NCBI GenBank assembly: GCA_009379725.1
Contig: WHTF01000007.1
Coordinates: forward strand, 1-64,000
Direction: 5' to 3'
Length of the DNA: 64,000 bases
Source: Deltaproteobacteria bacterium
GTDB taxonomy: Bacteria; Desulfobacterota; Binatia; UBA9968
This document shows positions 1-8,113 of the stretch, one piece after another. The stretch's first letter is position 1. Each line of letters starts with the position of its first letter. The position numbers and the translations under genes were made by a program. The notes beneath the pieces were generated by a model. That model made no database searches and was not told the origin of the DNA. It saw only the letters and a list, made by a program, of their open reading frames with translations.

Positions 1-2501
1 TCGCGATCTTCGGCGTTGTCGTCGCGCGTATGGATTTTAGGATAGACGGAAACGCCACCCGGCCTACCTTGAACCATAAAATCAACCGGAATGAAACCCT
101 GCAGCAAAGGGATCGGCAGTTGAACGCCGGCAAAAGAACCCTTCGCATCGCCGCCGATGCCGATTTGGTTGCCCCACAGGCCTGCGGGCAGCGCGCCGGT
201 CATGCTGAACCGGCTTGCGGAAATGCTTCCCTGGATCGGCGGCAGCTTATATTTACCACCAGGATCGCGCTCGTTTTCACTGAGCATTTCGTGATCCAAA
301 ACCTTTGGAAATGCCGGCCCACGACCGGCGGCCTCGCGCACGAATGAAAAGGTCGTGTCGTCACGTTGTTCACCCGGCTCGGCGGCATTCGGACCTCTGC
401 CTTGGACGATTGGTGCCGGCAGATTTTCGATGCCGCCTATGCTGCCTTTGGCGCGCTGATTGGCATCGGCCAGAGCGATCTCATGATTTTTCTGCCGCAA
501 GGCGACGTAAAACCGATCTGCGGTGGGTCGCGGTAGGGAATAGCTCTGACTGCGTACGCCGGACGGCGTGTGATAGTAGATCAAGATCTCATTGTCGCTC
601 GTGAGATTGATACCGCGGTCAGCCAATTCCATGTTGTGCGGATTACGGTCGAACAGCGAGCTTTTAAGCCCCAGGCCCTGAGGCCCGACGAGCTCCGGGT
701 TTTCCATAAGAAAGTGCTTGCTCATGCGCAAGCCTTGATTGTCGCTCCGGGCAAGCTCGGCGAGTTTTTGGGTCGCTTCGGTTGCAGCAAAGCTTTCAGG
801 ATATTGATCGATGAGCCTCGTTAGATAGTACTCCTGGGTTCTTCTCCCTTTGCTCTTGGTTGCCGCGCTGAGCATGGCTTTGGCGGCTCTTTCCTTTAAC
901 GACGAAAGTTTTTCCTTCGGAGTCCCGGCAAGTTCATGATAGCCGATGGCGATATCGGTCATGCCCCTTTCCTCATAGGCATCGGCGAGAACTTTATAAA
1001 CTTCGGTGGCATTGCCGGAGTGCGGATGATTACGCACGTAAGCGACCCCGGCATCGATGACGGGCTGAGCGGAGATAGGGTTGTTGGTGAGCACGTTGAC
1101 GAGGTTGTTCCCGATCATCAATGCATTTGCAGCTCCCAGAGTGACGGCGCCGGCGGGGCCCGCAGCGGCTACCGCGCCGGCGGCGTAAAGCACATTCTTT
1201 TTCAGCAGATCTTCGCCCAGTACCACGTATTTTATCGACTCCATGCGGCGCTCGCTGCGGGCGTTATAGAAGGTGGCAAGAAGATTGTACTCGGAACTTT
1301 CGAGCAGCGCAGCGGCACGCTTTCGAACGGCCGGATTTTTTGCCGAGCGGGCGAGTCGCGCGATCATGTTTTTCGCCTCATCGTGGCGGCCTTGCATTTC
1401 CAGAGCTACCGATGACGCATCACGGGCGGCATCCGCCAGCGGCTTGCCGGAGTACTTTTTCTCCAGCGCAGCGGCTTGCTGCGCGATTTGTTCCGGGTCC
1501 CTCAAACTGAGCGCCTGCAACAGCCCGCGCAAATCCTCCCGTTGCTCGGCGGTCCCGGGATTTTCAGGTTGCGCCAAAAGCCCTTGGCGTTGCTGCTCGA
1601 CTTGTTCCAGATAAAGTTGCGAGGTTTTTTGCAGCTCGGCTTGGGCCACTTGGGACTGAGTATCGAAATACGACGCGATTTCGGCGTAGAAGAGCGCCTC
1701 GTCGACATCGCTTTGTTTTGCCGCCTGCTTGGAGTGTCTCACTTGTTTGCGAACCAGCGCGGTCTTTTGTTTCTTTTCGAGCTCTTCGATCTCTTTGATG
1801 ATCTCGCGGTTGCGCGGGTCGTTGGGATAACGCTTGAGGTGATCCCGGTGGCGCACCAAAGCGCGCCTTTCTTCGATCGGCATTTCACTATCGAGCAGAG
1901 AATAGATCTGTCCGATCGCTGTTTCCGCGGCGGCCCCGATATAGTTCCCGGAGGCGACGCCGACGAGATCCACGGAGCTTAACAAACGATTAAAAAAGCC
2001 ACCCCATTGATTCACGGAGTTTTGACGGGTCAGTCGTTCGGCCCGCGTTAAATCGTCCTCTTCGATAATCGATTGCAAATATTTCTTGCGCTCAGGCGAA
2101 GAGCTGTTCTTCAAAGCTTCTCGCTGCGCCGCGAGATAACGGTCACGGTCCTGGATCGTATTGTTGATGAGATCCTGCGCATGGTCGGCCAGCCCGGTGC
2201 TTGATCCGTGTTGTTTCTGCAGCCGGATGTCTTCCATCTTGAAAAACTTCAGATGACCGTCGAGAGCTTCTTTGCGTTGGGTGAGGGCGTCAATGAGCAG
2301 TTCACGGGACCGTTTGTCCACTTCGTCGGGAAAAAAACGGGACGGAGCGGGCGGTTTCTCGAAAGGGTCGAAATCGGGCAGTGGGTTCAACATGCGTTCG
2401 AGCAGCGCTTCGTGATCCTGCCCGTGAGCCGTGCCGGGAGAGGAACAAAAGACGCCAAGCGCCAAAGAAACCAACCAAGCGCGTATGAACTTATTTTTCA
2501 T
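1..2501 (-). CDS. Large exported protein of unknown function, C-terminus cut by window edge
   Basis: An uninterrupted minus-strand frame runs from ATG at 2501 off the left edge, giving 833 visible residues. It begins with a Sec signal peptide (charged MKNKF, hydrophobic core, likely cleavage near Ala-His-Gly before Gln-Asp). The rest is highly charged and mainly helical, with Glu/Lys/Gln-rich stretches that look like coiled coil or TPR/Sel1-like solenoid. A short Ala/Gly-rich segment is near residue 370. Its start overlaps the stop of the upstream lipoprotein gene by 4 bp (ATGA), so the two are probably translationally coupled and act together in the periplasm or outer membrane. Long plus-strand frames over this region are mirror images in the same codon register. 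I do not recognise the family. The export prediction is firm, the function unknown. Confidence 0.8.
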   Translation of the reverse strand, partial: MKNKFIRAWLVSLALGVFCSSPGTAHGQDHEALLERMLNPLPDFDPFEKPPAPSRFFPDEVDKRSRELLIDALTQRKEALDGHLKFFKMEDIRLQKQHGSSTGLADHAQDLINNTIQDRDRYLAAQREALKNSSSPERKKYLQSIIEEDDLTRAERLTRQNSVNQWGGFFNRLLSSVDLVGVASGNYIGAAAETAIGQIYSLLDSEMPIEERRALVRHRDHLKRYPNDPRNREIIKEIEELEKKQKTALVRKQVRHSKQAAKQSDVDEALFYAEIASYFDTQSQVAQAELQKTSQLYLEQVEQQRQGLLAQPENPGTAEQREDLRGLLQALSLRDPEQIAQQAAALEKKYSGKPLADAARDASSVALEMQGRHDEAKNMIARLARSAKNPAVRKRAAALLESSEYNLLATFYNARSERRMESIKYVVLGEDLLKKNVLYAAGAVAAAGPAGAVTLGAANALMIGNNLVNVLTNNPISAQPVIDAGVAYVRNHPHSGNATEVYKVLADAYEERGMTDIAIGYHELAGTPKEKLSSLKERAAKAMLSAATKSKGRRTQEYYLTRLIDQYPESFAATEATQKLAELARSDNQGLRMSKHFLMENPELVGPQGLGLKSSLFDRNPHNMELADRGINLTSDNEILIYYHTPSGVRSQSYSLPRPTADRFYVALRQKNHEIALADANQRAKGSIGGIENLPAPIVQGRGPNAAEPGEQRDDTTFSFVREAAGRGPAFPKVLDHEMLSENERDPGGKYKLPPIQGSISASRFSMTGALPAGLWGNQIGIGGDAKGSFAGVQLPIPLLQGFIPVDFMVQGRPGGVSVYPKIHTRDDNAEDR

Positions 2502-3424
2502 CGGCTTAATCTCGTGATCTTTTCTACCAGTCCCCGCATCGCTTCGATCTTGCCCTGGGCTTCGATCTTTTCGACGATTCCATCGACCTGAACGACTTCG
2601 GTATAAAGTTTAAGCGCTGATTTAGCAAACTGATCGAATGCGTTGAGATCAAAGCTCAAACCCTCAGGATCGTACTGGGCCGTGTACTCTTTTGCAAGGC
2701 GCGCATAGAAGTCGCCAAAATCGATTAAGACTCGATGAATGTTTTTGCTTTGGCGATGTTTGGTGACCAACTGGCTGTAACCCAGAATAACCAGTTGATT
2801 GCCATCTTTGAGGCGGTAACGATTGGCTTTGACGAATGCCACCTTGGCGCGGTCGATCCGTTCTTCTTCGACGCGGGCGAGAAATTCGTAGGCCGTCCCT
2901 TGGTGTTTTTGAATCAAGTGATTCCATGCGGCGACTTTTTCGTCGAGGCCTTTGATGTATTGGAAGGGATCTCCCGCCGGCAGCGGTTTGTCGAGAATGG
3001 TTTGGAAGGCTTCCAGGGCTTCGATGTTCTTGGTAGCTTCGATGCCCAACCGACCGCCGGTCTCGGCAACCCGGCGGTAGAAAGCCGTTGCCTGAGCGTA
3101 TTCTTGCAAGCGTTCCAGGGCCAGCGCTCTGTTGAATCGAAGGATGTCGGTGAACTTGCCGGGATTTTTCTTTTCGTAATCTTCGAGGCGGACTAGTGTC
3201 GCCTTCATGATATTGACGCCGGTAACGTCTTTGGGAATCGGAAAACGATAGGTGTCTTCTTTGGCCAGCCGCTGGAATTCTTTGACGATATCGAGTAAAT
3301 CGCCCGCCGGCGCATAGCGGGCTTCGGGCGGCGCAGTTCGCGAGGAGCAGCCGGCAAATAAAAAAAGTGCGAGAACCGTGGTGACGGAAATAGCGAACCG
3401 AAATCTTGCGCGGTAGGATCTCAA
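2498..3424 (-). CDS. Putative outer-membrane lipoprotein, helical repeat type
   Basis: About 308 residues. A lipobox (Leu-Phe-Ala-Gly-Cys-Ser-Ser) follows a hydrophobic stretch, so this is a lipid-anchored exported protein. The mature part is helical and charged, with motifs resembling TPR-type repeats (for example ALERLQEYAQATAFYRR). The frame stays open to 3604, but that would put an un-signal-like 60-residue leader over the divergent gene. I prefer the TTG at 3424, which leaves a compact signal peptide. No strong ribosome site decides it. The stop overlaps the start of the large exported protein by 4 bp, so the two form an operon. About 150 bp separate it from the divergent lipoprotein gene, probably a shared promoter region. 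Function unknown. Confidence 0.72.
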   Translation of the reverse strand: MRSYRARFRFAISVTTVLALFLFAGCSSRTAPPEARYAPAGDLLDIVKEFQRLAKEDTYRFPIPKDVTGVNIMKATLVRLEDYEKKNPGKFTDILRFNRALALERLQEYAQATAFYRRVAETGGRLGIEATKNIEALEAFQTILDKPLPAGDPFQYIKGLDEKVAAWNHLIQKHQGTAYEFLARVEEERIDRAKVAFVKANRYRLKDGNQLVILGYSQLVTKHRQSKNIHRVLIDFGDFYARLAKEYTAQYDPEGLSFDLNAFDQFAKSALKLYTEVVQVDGIVEKIEAQGKIEAMRGLVEKITRLSR

Positions 3425-3574
3425 AATATTCTTAGCGTGGCCCCTTAGCGATGCATGGCGTGAAAAAATGGTAGAGCCTAATTGGGTTTCAGTTATATTC
3501 CGGACTTTTTCATCTAAGTCAAGCCACGCATCGACAAACGCAGACACTTGACCCTCGATGCCGAAGGACCCATA

Positions 3575-4759
3575 TTGATTATTGTGAAAATTTCTTTGCA
3601 ACATTTCCTGGTAACGCTCTTTTTGGGAATCTTAGTAAACGGTTGTGCGCCTGCGAGAACAGCGCCTGGTGTAACCGGGAAAGCCCGGTCTCCGGTTCCT
3701 CCTCAGCCGGAGTTTTCTGACTATGCCGGGCCGGCCACTCGGCCTTTCGCAATGGGATTTACGCCATGGCCGGCGGATCTAACTCCTGAAGGAGTGGCCA
3801 CTGCCCAGCGATTTGCCGAAGCTCATGGCGACATCGTTTCGGTTATGTTCATCGGCGGCATTCCGTGGCCCGAAGCGCTTGACGGGAAACCGTTCTCTAA
3901 AGATGTCCAGGCAAGTCTCTCCGATAGGCCTTCAGCGGACAAGAAGCTTTTTCTGTCGATTTCGCCCCTGGACAAAGATCGCAGGGGCCTCGCGCGCTAC
4001 TGGGGCGACAAGGACAATCAGCCGTTACCGAAACCTTGGGACAAGGAGCCGCTCAATAGCCCTCGAGTCAAGAAAGCCTTTTTGAATTTTGTCTTGTATT
4101 GCGTGCAGACGATGCGGCCGGACTATTTGGCCATTGGCGTAGAGTCGAACGTGTTGCTCTCGCGTGATATTGCCAAATGGCGCCAATACAAGGAGTTGCA
4201 CCGCGACACCTACAGAGCGGTAAAGAAGATTTATCCCAAGTTGCCGGTCTTTTTTACCACCGAGATCTTACACTATAAGAGATTGGCGCGGGACGCCAAA
4301 GGCTCGGAGCAAGAGAAAGAAGTCGCGGATTTAATGCGCTACAGCGATCTCTTCGCCATGAGTCTCTATCCCTATATGAGTTTGGAGACGCCGCGGCCGC
4401 TCCCGGCAAAGTTTTTAGACTTTGCCACACGCTTTAAAAAACCGATCGCAGTTTCCGAAAGCGGCATGACATCGCGCGATGTACCGCTGAAAAGCTACGG
4501 CATCACTCTCTTTGGTTCAGACGCGGAACAAAGACACTTCACTGAGTTATTGCTCAAAACCGCGGCGCGCGACAAATACGAGTTCGTCATCAATTTTGCT
4601 ACCACCGATTTCGAACGGCTCGTCGGCCGGTTGCGTCCGCCGCTGGACGACCTCGCCCGCATCTGGGCCTTTACCGGCATGCAAACCAGTAGTGGGAAGC
4701 CGAAGCCGGCGCTGGCGGTCTGGGACGGCTTTCTCAAAGCCAAGTATGTAGACCCGTGA
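3575..4759 (+). CDS. Glycosidase-like (TIM-barrel) lipoprotein
   Basis: About 394 residues. The N-terminus is a lipoprotein signal (hydrophobic LVTLFLGILVNGC with the lipid-attachment Cys). I chose TTG at 3575 because GAAGGA lies 6 nt upstream; GTG at 3584 is the alternative. The mature protein reads like a glycoside hydrolase TIM barrel: FAMGFTPWPADLTPEG near the start, a mid-protein YLAIGVESN segment where clan A enzymes carry the acid/base Glu, and a later IAVSESGM segment resembling the strand-7 nucleophile Glu. I cannot name a GH family or a substrate. It is divergent from the helical lipoprotein operon. Likely role: envelope or secreted polysaccharide turnover (inference). Confidence 0.68.
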   Translation: MIIVKISLQHFLVTLFLGILVNGCAPARTAPGVTGKARSPVPPQPEFSDYAGPATRPFAMGFTPWPADLTPEGVATAQRFAEAHGDIVSVMFIGGIPWPEALDGKPFSKDVQASLSDRPSADKKLFLSISPLDKDRRGLARYWGDKDNQPLPKPWDKEPLNSPRVKKAFLNFVLYCVQTMRPDYLAIGVESNVLLSRDIAKWRQYKELHRDTYRAVKKIYPKLPVFFTTEILHYKRLARDAKGSEQEKEVADLMRYSDLFAMSLYPYMSLETPRPLPAKFLDFATRFKKPIAVSESGMTSRDVPLKSYGITLFGSDAEQRHFTELLLKTAARDKYEFVINFATTDFERLVGRLRPPLDDLARIWAFTGMQTSSGKPKPALAVWDGFLKAKYVDP

Positions 4760-4787
4760 GGCGTTTAGTTTTCAAGTTTTATTAAGA

Positions 4788-4807
4788 GGGCGCAATGAAT
4801 TGCGCCC
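4788..4807. repeat. Palindromic repeat (REP-like), intergenic copy
   Basis: A 9-bp inverted repeat (GGGCGCAAT / ATTGCGCCC) with a 2-nt centre, followed by CCTACGG. It lies between the convergent glycosidase-like gene and the cupin gene and shares the GGGGCGCA / TGCGCCCCTA arms with the perfect palindrome at 5899-5926, so both look like members of one dispersed family. It could also act as a bidirectional transcription stop here. Confidence 0.6.
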
Positions 4808-4839
4808 CTACGGACGTCCGCTCTCTGGCTTTGCTGGCA

Positions 4840-5169
4840 TCAGCTTTTAATTAACGAATAGAACAGCACCAATTCGTCGTTTTTACCTGCCGCGAAATCG
4901 TGCGCCGTACCCCTGGGAATGTGGCAAACCGTACCCGGTCGAAGTTGAATCCGGCGGCCGATGAGGCGCAGTCTGCCACGGCCTTCGAGCACGTGGCAGA
5001 CGACGTCTTTATCGTCATGGCTGATCCGCTCAGGGTTGGAGGTTTTTGTCGGGCGGAAAACGATGACGCCGCTGGTGAAGTGTTTTTCCTCGAAGCAACT
5101 GGCGTAGCGGATTTCGTCGTTGATCTTGCGTAGTCGCTTAAGCTCGGTGGCGATCTTGACGATTTTCAT
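4840..5169 (-). CDS. Small single-domain cupin protein
   Basis: 109 residues, typical of a stand-alone cupin_2 barrel. The first motif region holds Asp-Asp-Lys-Asp-Val-Val then VLEGRGRLRL, and the second has LRPGTVCHIPRGTAHDF with a conserved PxGxxH. The classical first-motif metal ligands (HxH) are only partly visible (ISHDDKD), so metal binding is uncertain. It is convergent with the glycosidase-like gene and stands alone. Substrate unknown; such proteins bind or isomerise small molecules, or sense them. Confidence 0.75.
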   Translation of the reverse strand: MKIVKIATELKRLRKINDEIRYASCFEEKHFTSGVIVFRPTKTSNPERISHDDKDVVCHVLEGRGRLRLIGRRIQLRPGTVCHIPRGTAHDFAAGKNDELVLFYSLIKS

Positions 5170-5284
5170 GTTGCTGCTTCGCAGCCGGTTGGCAAGGGAC
5201 CGTTGAACCCCAGATCATCGGGACGGGCGTTGAATTTTTTTGGCGGCTCAACGGTTCGCTCGTGGTCAAAACTGCTTCATGGGT

Positions 5285-6253
5285 TCAGCCGGTCACTGCG
5301 GCGACGATTTCACGGATTGCCTGCTCGGCTTTATCGTTCGGCACCCGGCAGGAGCCGACGACTTTATGACCGCCGCCGCCATAGCGGCTCAACAGTTCGC
5401 CGACGTTGACGTTCGACGTCGTGTTGAAGATGTTGTAGCCCACCGAGATGCTCGTGGTGTTGTCTCTCTGCGCGTCGTCGGCCACCTTGACCTGAATATT
5501 GCCTTTCGGAAATAGCGTGAAAATCAGAAATCGATTGCCGTCCGGGATCTCATCGATGCCGCGCAAGTCGACGTAGATCACGTTGCCTTTCATCGCGGTT
5601 CGTTCGAGCAGGAGTTTCCGTAGTTTCTCCTGCTCATCGCGGATCCGCTGGCAGCGCCGGCTGACCTCTGGGTCGATCAAGACTTCTTCGAGGGAAGCGT
5701 CACGCAGGAGTTCGATGACACGCAGCCAATACGGCTCATCTCCCGCGTTTCGGCCATCGGTGGTCATGGAGACCAGGACGTAGCCCTGAGGATTGAGCAC
5801 ATCTTCCTGCTCGAGTTTGCCGGCGTCGATACGGTCGGCTTCGTGGAGCAGGTGTCTAATGCGCTCTGTATCTAGGAATCGCAGTATCTCCGCAGGTTGT
5901 AGGGGCGCAGCATGCTGCGCCCCTACGCTATCGGTTTGGTCCCGCGTCATGCCTAATTCCGTATAGTACTCGTAGACGACGCGGGCGGCGCTCGGCGCCA
6001 GACGAAAACCACCTTTGCCGGGGACAATCGGCTTGGGAAAATCGGGTGTTGTATTGGTGATATGATGATCGAACCACAGAGTACAGTTAGGGTGGTAGGG
6101 CAGGTTGGTGATAATGTCACCCTTGCGAATCTCCACCATGCCGTCCTGCATAAACTTCGGCTCGACGAATAGATAGGAATCGATGGGTTCAAACTTCGTG
6201 ACCAGGGCGCCGCAGACCAGACCGTCGAAATCCGCTCGTGTTACTAATCTCAT
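5285..6253 (-). CDS. DHH-family phosphoesterase with an in-frame repeat insertion
   Basis: 322 residues. The N-terminal DHH domain shows TRADFDGLVCG (metal-binding Asp8/Asp10), DIITNLPYHPNC and the FDHHI signature near residues 60-65. The C-terminal DHHA1-type domain has the nucleotide/phosphate-binding GGGGH (RYGGGGHKVVGSCRV). Family members cleave phosphodiesters or phosphoanhydrides (oligoribonucleases, c-di-AMP or polyphosphate hydrolases); I cannot say which. The gene starts with ATG overlapping the stop of the alanine dehydrogenase gene (ATGA), so the pair is coupled. Around residues 107-119 an Ala/Gln/Pro-rich stretch is encoded by a perfect 28-nt palindrome that looks inserted without breaking the frame. 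Confidence 0.82.
   Translation of the reverse strand: MRLVTRADFDGLVCGALVTKFEPIDSYLFVEPKFMQDGMVEIRKGDIITNLPYHPNCTLWFDHHITNTTPDFPKPIVPGKGGFRLAPSAARVVYEYYTELGMTRDQTDSVGAQHAAPLQPAEILRFLDTERIRHLLHEADRIDAGKLEQEDVLNPQGYVLVSMTTDGRNAGDEPYWLRVIELLRDASLEEVLIDPEVSRRCQRIRDEQEKLRKLLLERTAMKGNVIYVDLRGIDEIPDGNRFLIFTLFPKGNIQVKVADDAQRDNTTSISVGYNIFNTTSNVNVGELLSRYGGGGHKVVGSCRVPNDKAEQAIREIVAAVTG
5899..5926. repeat. Perfect 28-nt palindrome inserted in frame in the DHH gene
   Basis: The sequence GTAGGGGCGCAGCA is followed directly by its exact reverse complement. It lies inside the coding region of the DHH phosphoesterase and is read through as roughly Val-Gly-Ala-Gln-His-Ala-Ala-Pro-Leu-Gln. A related palindrome occurs in the intergenic region at 4788-4807. 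The pattern fits a dispersed REP-like element that has landed in a tolerant loop. Confidence 0.8.
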
Positions 6254-7368
6254 ACGCCAATGACCTCCTCACGGGGTATCAAAGGAAGTTTGAATGCCGC
6301 GGCCACTCCTTCATGAGTGACTTTTCCGGCAAACGTGTTGAGGCCTTTAGCTAGCGTTTTATTGCGCGCGAGCGCTTGGGGAAAGCCGCGGTTGGCGATC
6401 TCCAGGCCGTAGGAGAGCGTCGCGTTCGTCAGCGCGTAGGTTGAGGTGTGCGGTACGATGGCCGGCATATTCGTCACGCAATAGTGGACAACTTCTTCTT
6501 CGCTGTAAATCGGCTGACGATGTGTCGTGGGACGCGAGGTCTCGGCACAGCCGCCCTGATCGATGGCGATGTCGACAAGCGCGGCGCCGGGCTTCATACG
6601 CGCGACCAACGAGCGCGAAATGAGCTTGGGCGCCTTGGCGCCGGGGATCAGCACCGAGCCGATCACCAGATCGGCATCGACGACTTCTTCTTCGACGTTG
6701 GCGCGGTTGGACATCAACGTCGTGACGTGTCCGCCGAGCATGTCTCTCACATAGCGTAACTTTGCCGGGTTGACGTCGAGAATGCTGACGTAGGCGCCCA
6801 TGCCCGTTGCCACCTGGCAGGCCGCCGTACCGGCGATGCCCGCGCCGAGGATCGCGACTTTGCCCGGCCGCACCCCGGAAGCGCCGCCGAGAAGTATGCC
6901 GCGCCCGCCGTTTTCCGCCTGCAAACTCCAGGCGCCGACCTGAATCGAAAGTCGACCGGCGATCTCGCTCATCGGCGTCAACAACGGCAGCGAACCGTCT
7001 TCGAGTTGGATGGTTTCATAGGCGATGGCGGTTACTTTTCGATCGAGCAGCGCGCGTGTTACGGCCTCATCGGCGGCGAGATGAAGATAGGTGAAGAGAA
7101 TCAAGCCCGGACGCAGCAGTGGAAATTCCGCAGTCTGGGGTTCTTTGACCTTCATAATCAGATCGGACTGTTCCCAAACCGTTTTTGCCGATTCGACGAG
7201 GGTCGCGCCTGCGCGCTCGTAGGCGCGATCGCTCAGGACGCTGCCGCTGCCGGCGCCTTTTTCCACCAGGACTTTGTGGTTCCGCGAAATGAAACCGGCC
7301 ACGCCAGTGGGTGTCACGGCAACCCGATTTTCTTCGGTTTTGATCTCTTTAGGGACGCCGATGATCAT
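6250..7368 (-). CDS. ald: Alanine dehydrogenase
   Basis: 372 residues from ATG at 7368, matching the usual ~371 of the family; the longer frame to 7404 only adds a non-conserved leader. It catalyses NAD-dependent interconversion of L-alanine with pyruvate and ammonia in the cytoplasm. Visible features: N-terminal MIIGVPKEIKTEENRVAVTP, the substrate-site Lys/Arg region (LIMKVKEP), the catalytic-His segment TYLHLAAD, the Rossmann GAGIAGTAACQVA with the acidic LDVNPAKL, the catalytic-Asp region VDIAIDQGGCAETSRPTTH, and the C-terminal NMPAIVPHTSTYALTNATL. It is coupled by a 4-bp overlap to the downstream DHH gene. No good ribosome site is seen at the start. Confidence 0.95.
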   Translation of the reverse strand: MIIGVPKEIKTEENRVAVTPTGVAGFISRNHKVLVEKGAGSGSVLSDRAYERAGATLVESAKTVWEQSDLIMKVKEPQTAEFPLLRPGLILFTYLHLAADEAVTRALLDRKVTAIAYETIQLEDGSLPLLTPMSEIAGRLSIQVGAWSLQAENGGRGILLGGASGVRPGKVAILGAGIAGTAACQVATGMGAYVSILDVNPAKLRYVRDMLGGHVTTLMSNRANVEEEVVDADLVIGSVLIPGAKAPKLISRSLVARMKPGAALVDIAIDQGGCAETSRPTTHRQPIYSEEEVVHYCVTNMPAIVPHTSTYALTNATLSYGLEIANRGFPQALARNKTLAKGLNTFAGKVTHEGVAAAFKLPLIPREEVIGV

Positions 7369-7419
7369 TACATGGAAACTACTCGAAGGTATGTAGAGAG
7401 TCAACGTAGCGCTTCAGTA

Positions 7420-7546
7420 GCAGACTGCTGAAAAAAACTCATATGCTTCGTTGCGCTTAATCGTCTCGCGTCAACGTACTAACAAGTACGCCTCCGCTCA
7501 TCGATTCTCACGTGCCTTGCCTCTGAGCTCTTTTTGAGCAGCCTGC
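7420..7546. mobile_element. MITE-like element with ~22-bp imperfect terminal inverted repeats
   Basis: The left end (GCAGACTGCTGAAAAAAACT) and the right end (GAGCTCTTTTTGAGCAGCCT then GC) are near-perfect reverse complements. They enclose about 80 bp that code for nothing and include a small palindrome around CGTACTAACAAGTACG. Size (127 bp), terminal repeats and lack of an ORF fit a miniature inverted-repeat element. I could not identify a clear target-site duplication. It lies upstream of ald. Confidence 0.55.
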
Positions 7547-7600
7547 AAAACAGAGTCTTCCACTAACTTGCTAGGGCAAGGCCTTCGACTTGCCGGTTCA

Positions 7601-7650
7601 TACTTTGAACTTTTGAACGTGGAACTGGTGAACTGTTCAAGCCGTTCAAT
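7601..7650. repeat. TTGAAC-type short repeat cluster
   Basis: Several near-identical heptamers (TTTGAAC, TTTTGAAC, GGAAC, GTGAAC, then GTTCAA on the other strand) occur within 50 bp next to the MITE-like element. Similar clusters are at 10533-10606 and 29693-29730, all intergenic. Function unknown. Confidence 0.45.
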
Positions 7651-7693
7651 ACATCGGAAATTTACTAATGTAGGCGCAGAATTCAGATGCCGG

Positions 7694-8059
7694 TTAGCGC
7701 CCGGCCGTCCAGACCAGGATGGCCCAGCCGATAAGAAAGGCGACGCCACCCAGTGGCGTGATCGCGCCGAGCCAGCGGACGCCCGTCAGGCTCAAAATGT
7801 AGAGACTGCCGGAGAAGACGATGATGCCGATGATAAAACACCAGCCCGCGGCGTTGACGTTGCTTTCGGGCCAGCGCGCTGAAGCCCACGCAACAGCGAA
7901 GAGTCCAAAGGCGTGGTACATCTGATAACGCACGCCGGTTTCAAAAATTTCCAGCATGTCGGGAGTGAGACGGCTCTTTAGACTGTGAGCGGCGAAAGCG
8001 CCGAGCGCGACTCCTAAAAAGGCGATGAGTGAACCGGCGGTAAAGAAAAAGCGTGCCAT
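7694..8059 (-). CDS. DUF423 (YgdD-like) small membrane protein
   Basis: 121 residues from ATG at 8059. The longer frame adds 16 polar residues before the first membrane helix. The protein has four hydrophobic helices and the family hallmarks: N-terminal FFTAGSLIAFLGVALGAFAAHSLKSRL, the central TGVRYQMYHAFGLF, and the C-terminal GVRWLGAITPLGGVAFLIGWAILV. DUF423 proteins are inner-membrane proteins of unknown function. It lies 54 bp downstream of the carboxyltransferase-like gene in the same direction, possibly the last gene of that transcript. Confidence 0.9.
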   Translation of the reverse strand: MARFFFTAGSLIAFLGVALGAFAAHSLKSRLTPDMLEIFETGVRYQMYHAFGLFAVAWASARWPESNVNAAGWCFIIGIIVFSGSLYILSLTGVRWLGAITPLGGVAFLIGWAILVWTAGR

Positions 8060-8113
8060 GGGTTTATGGTTCGATTGAAGGGTGTGCTCTTCGTGAATCA
8101 CTATCAAGACAGG

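Noticed and set aside
936-2591. Plus-strand frames of 100-170 codons over the left region
   Set aside because: They are mirror frames of the exported minus-strand gene, which has the signal peptide, coupled start and protein-like composition.
3425-3604. Long N-terminal extension of the helical lipoprotein
   Set aside because: It would overlap the divergent lipoprotein start and adds no family-like sequence before the signal peptide.
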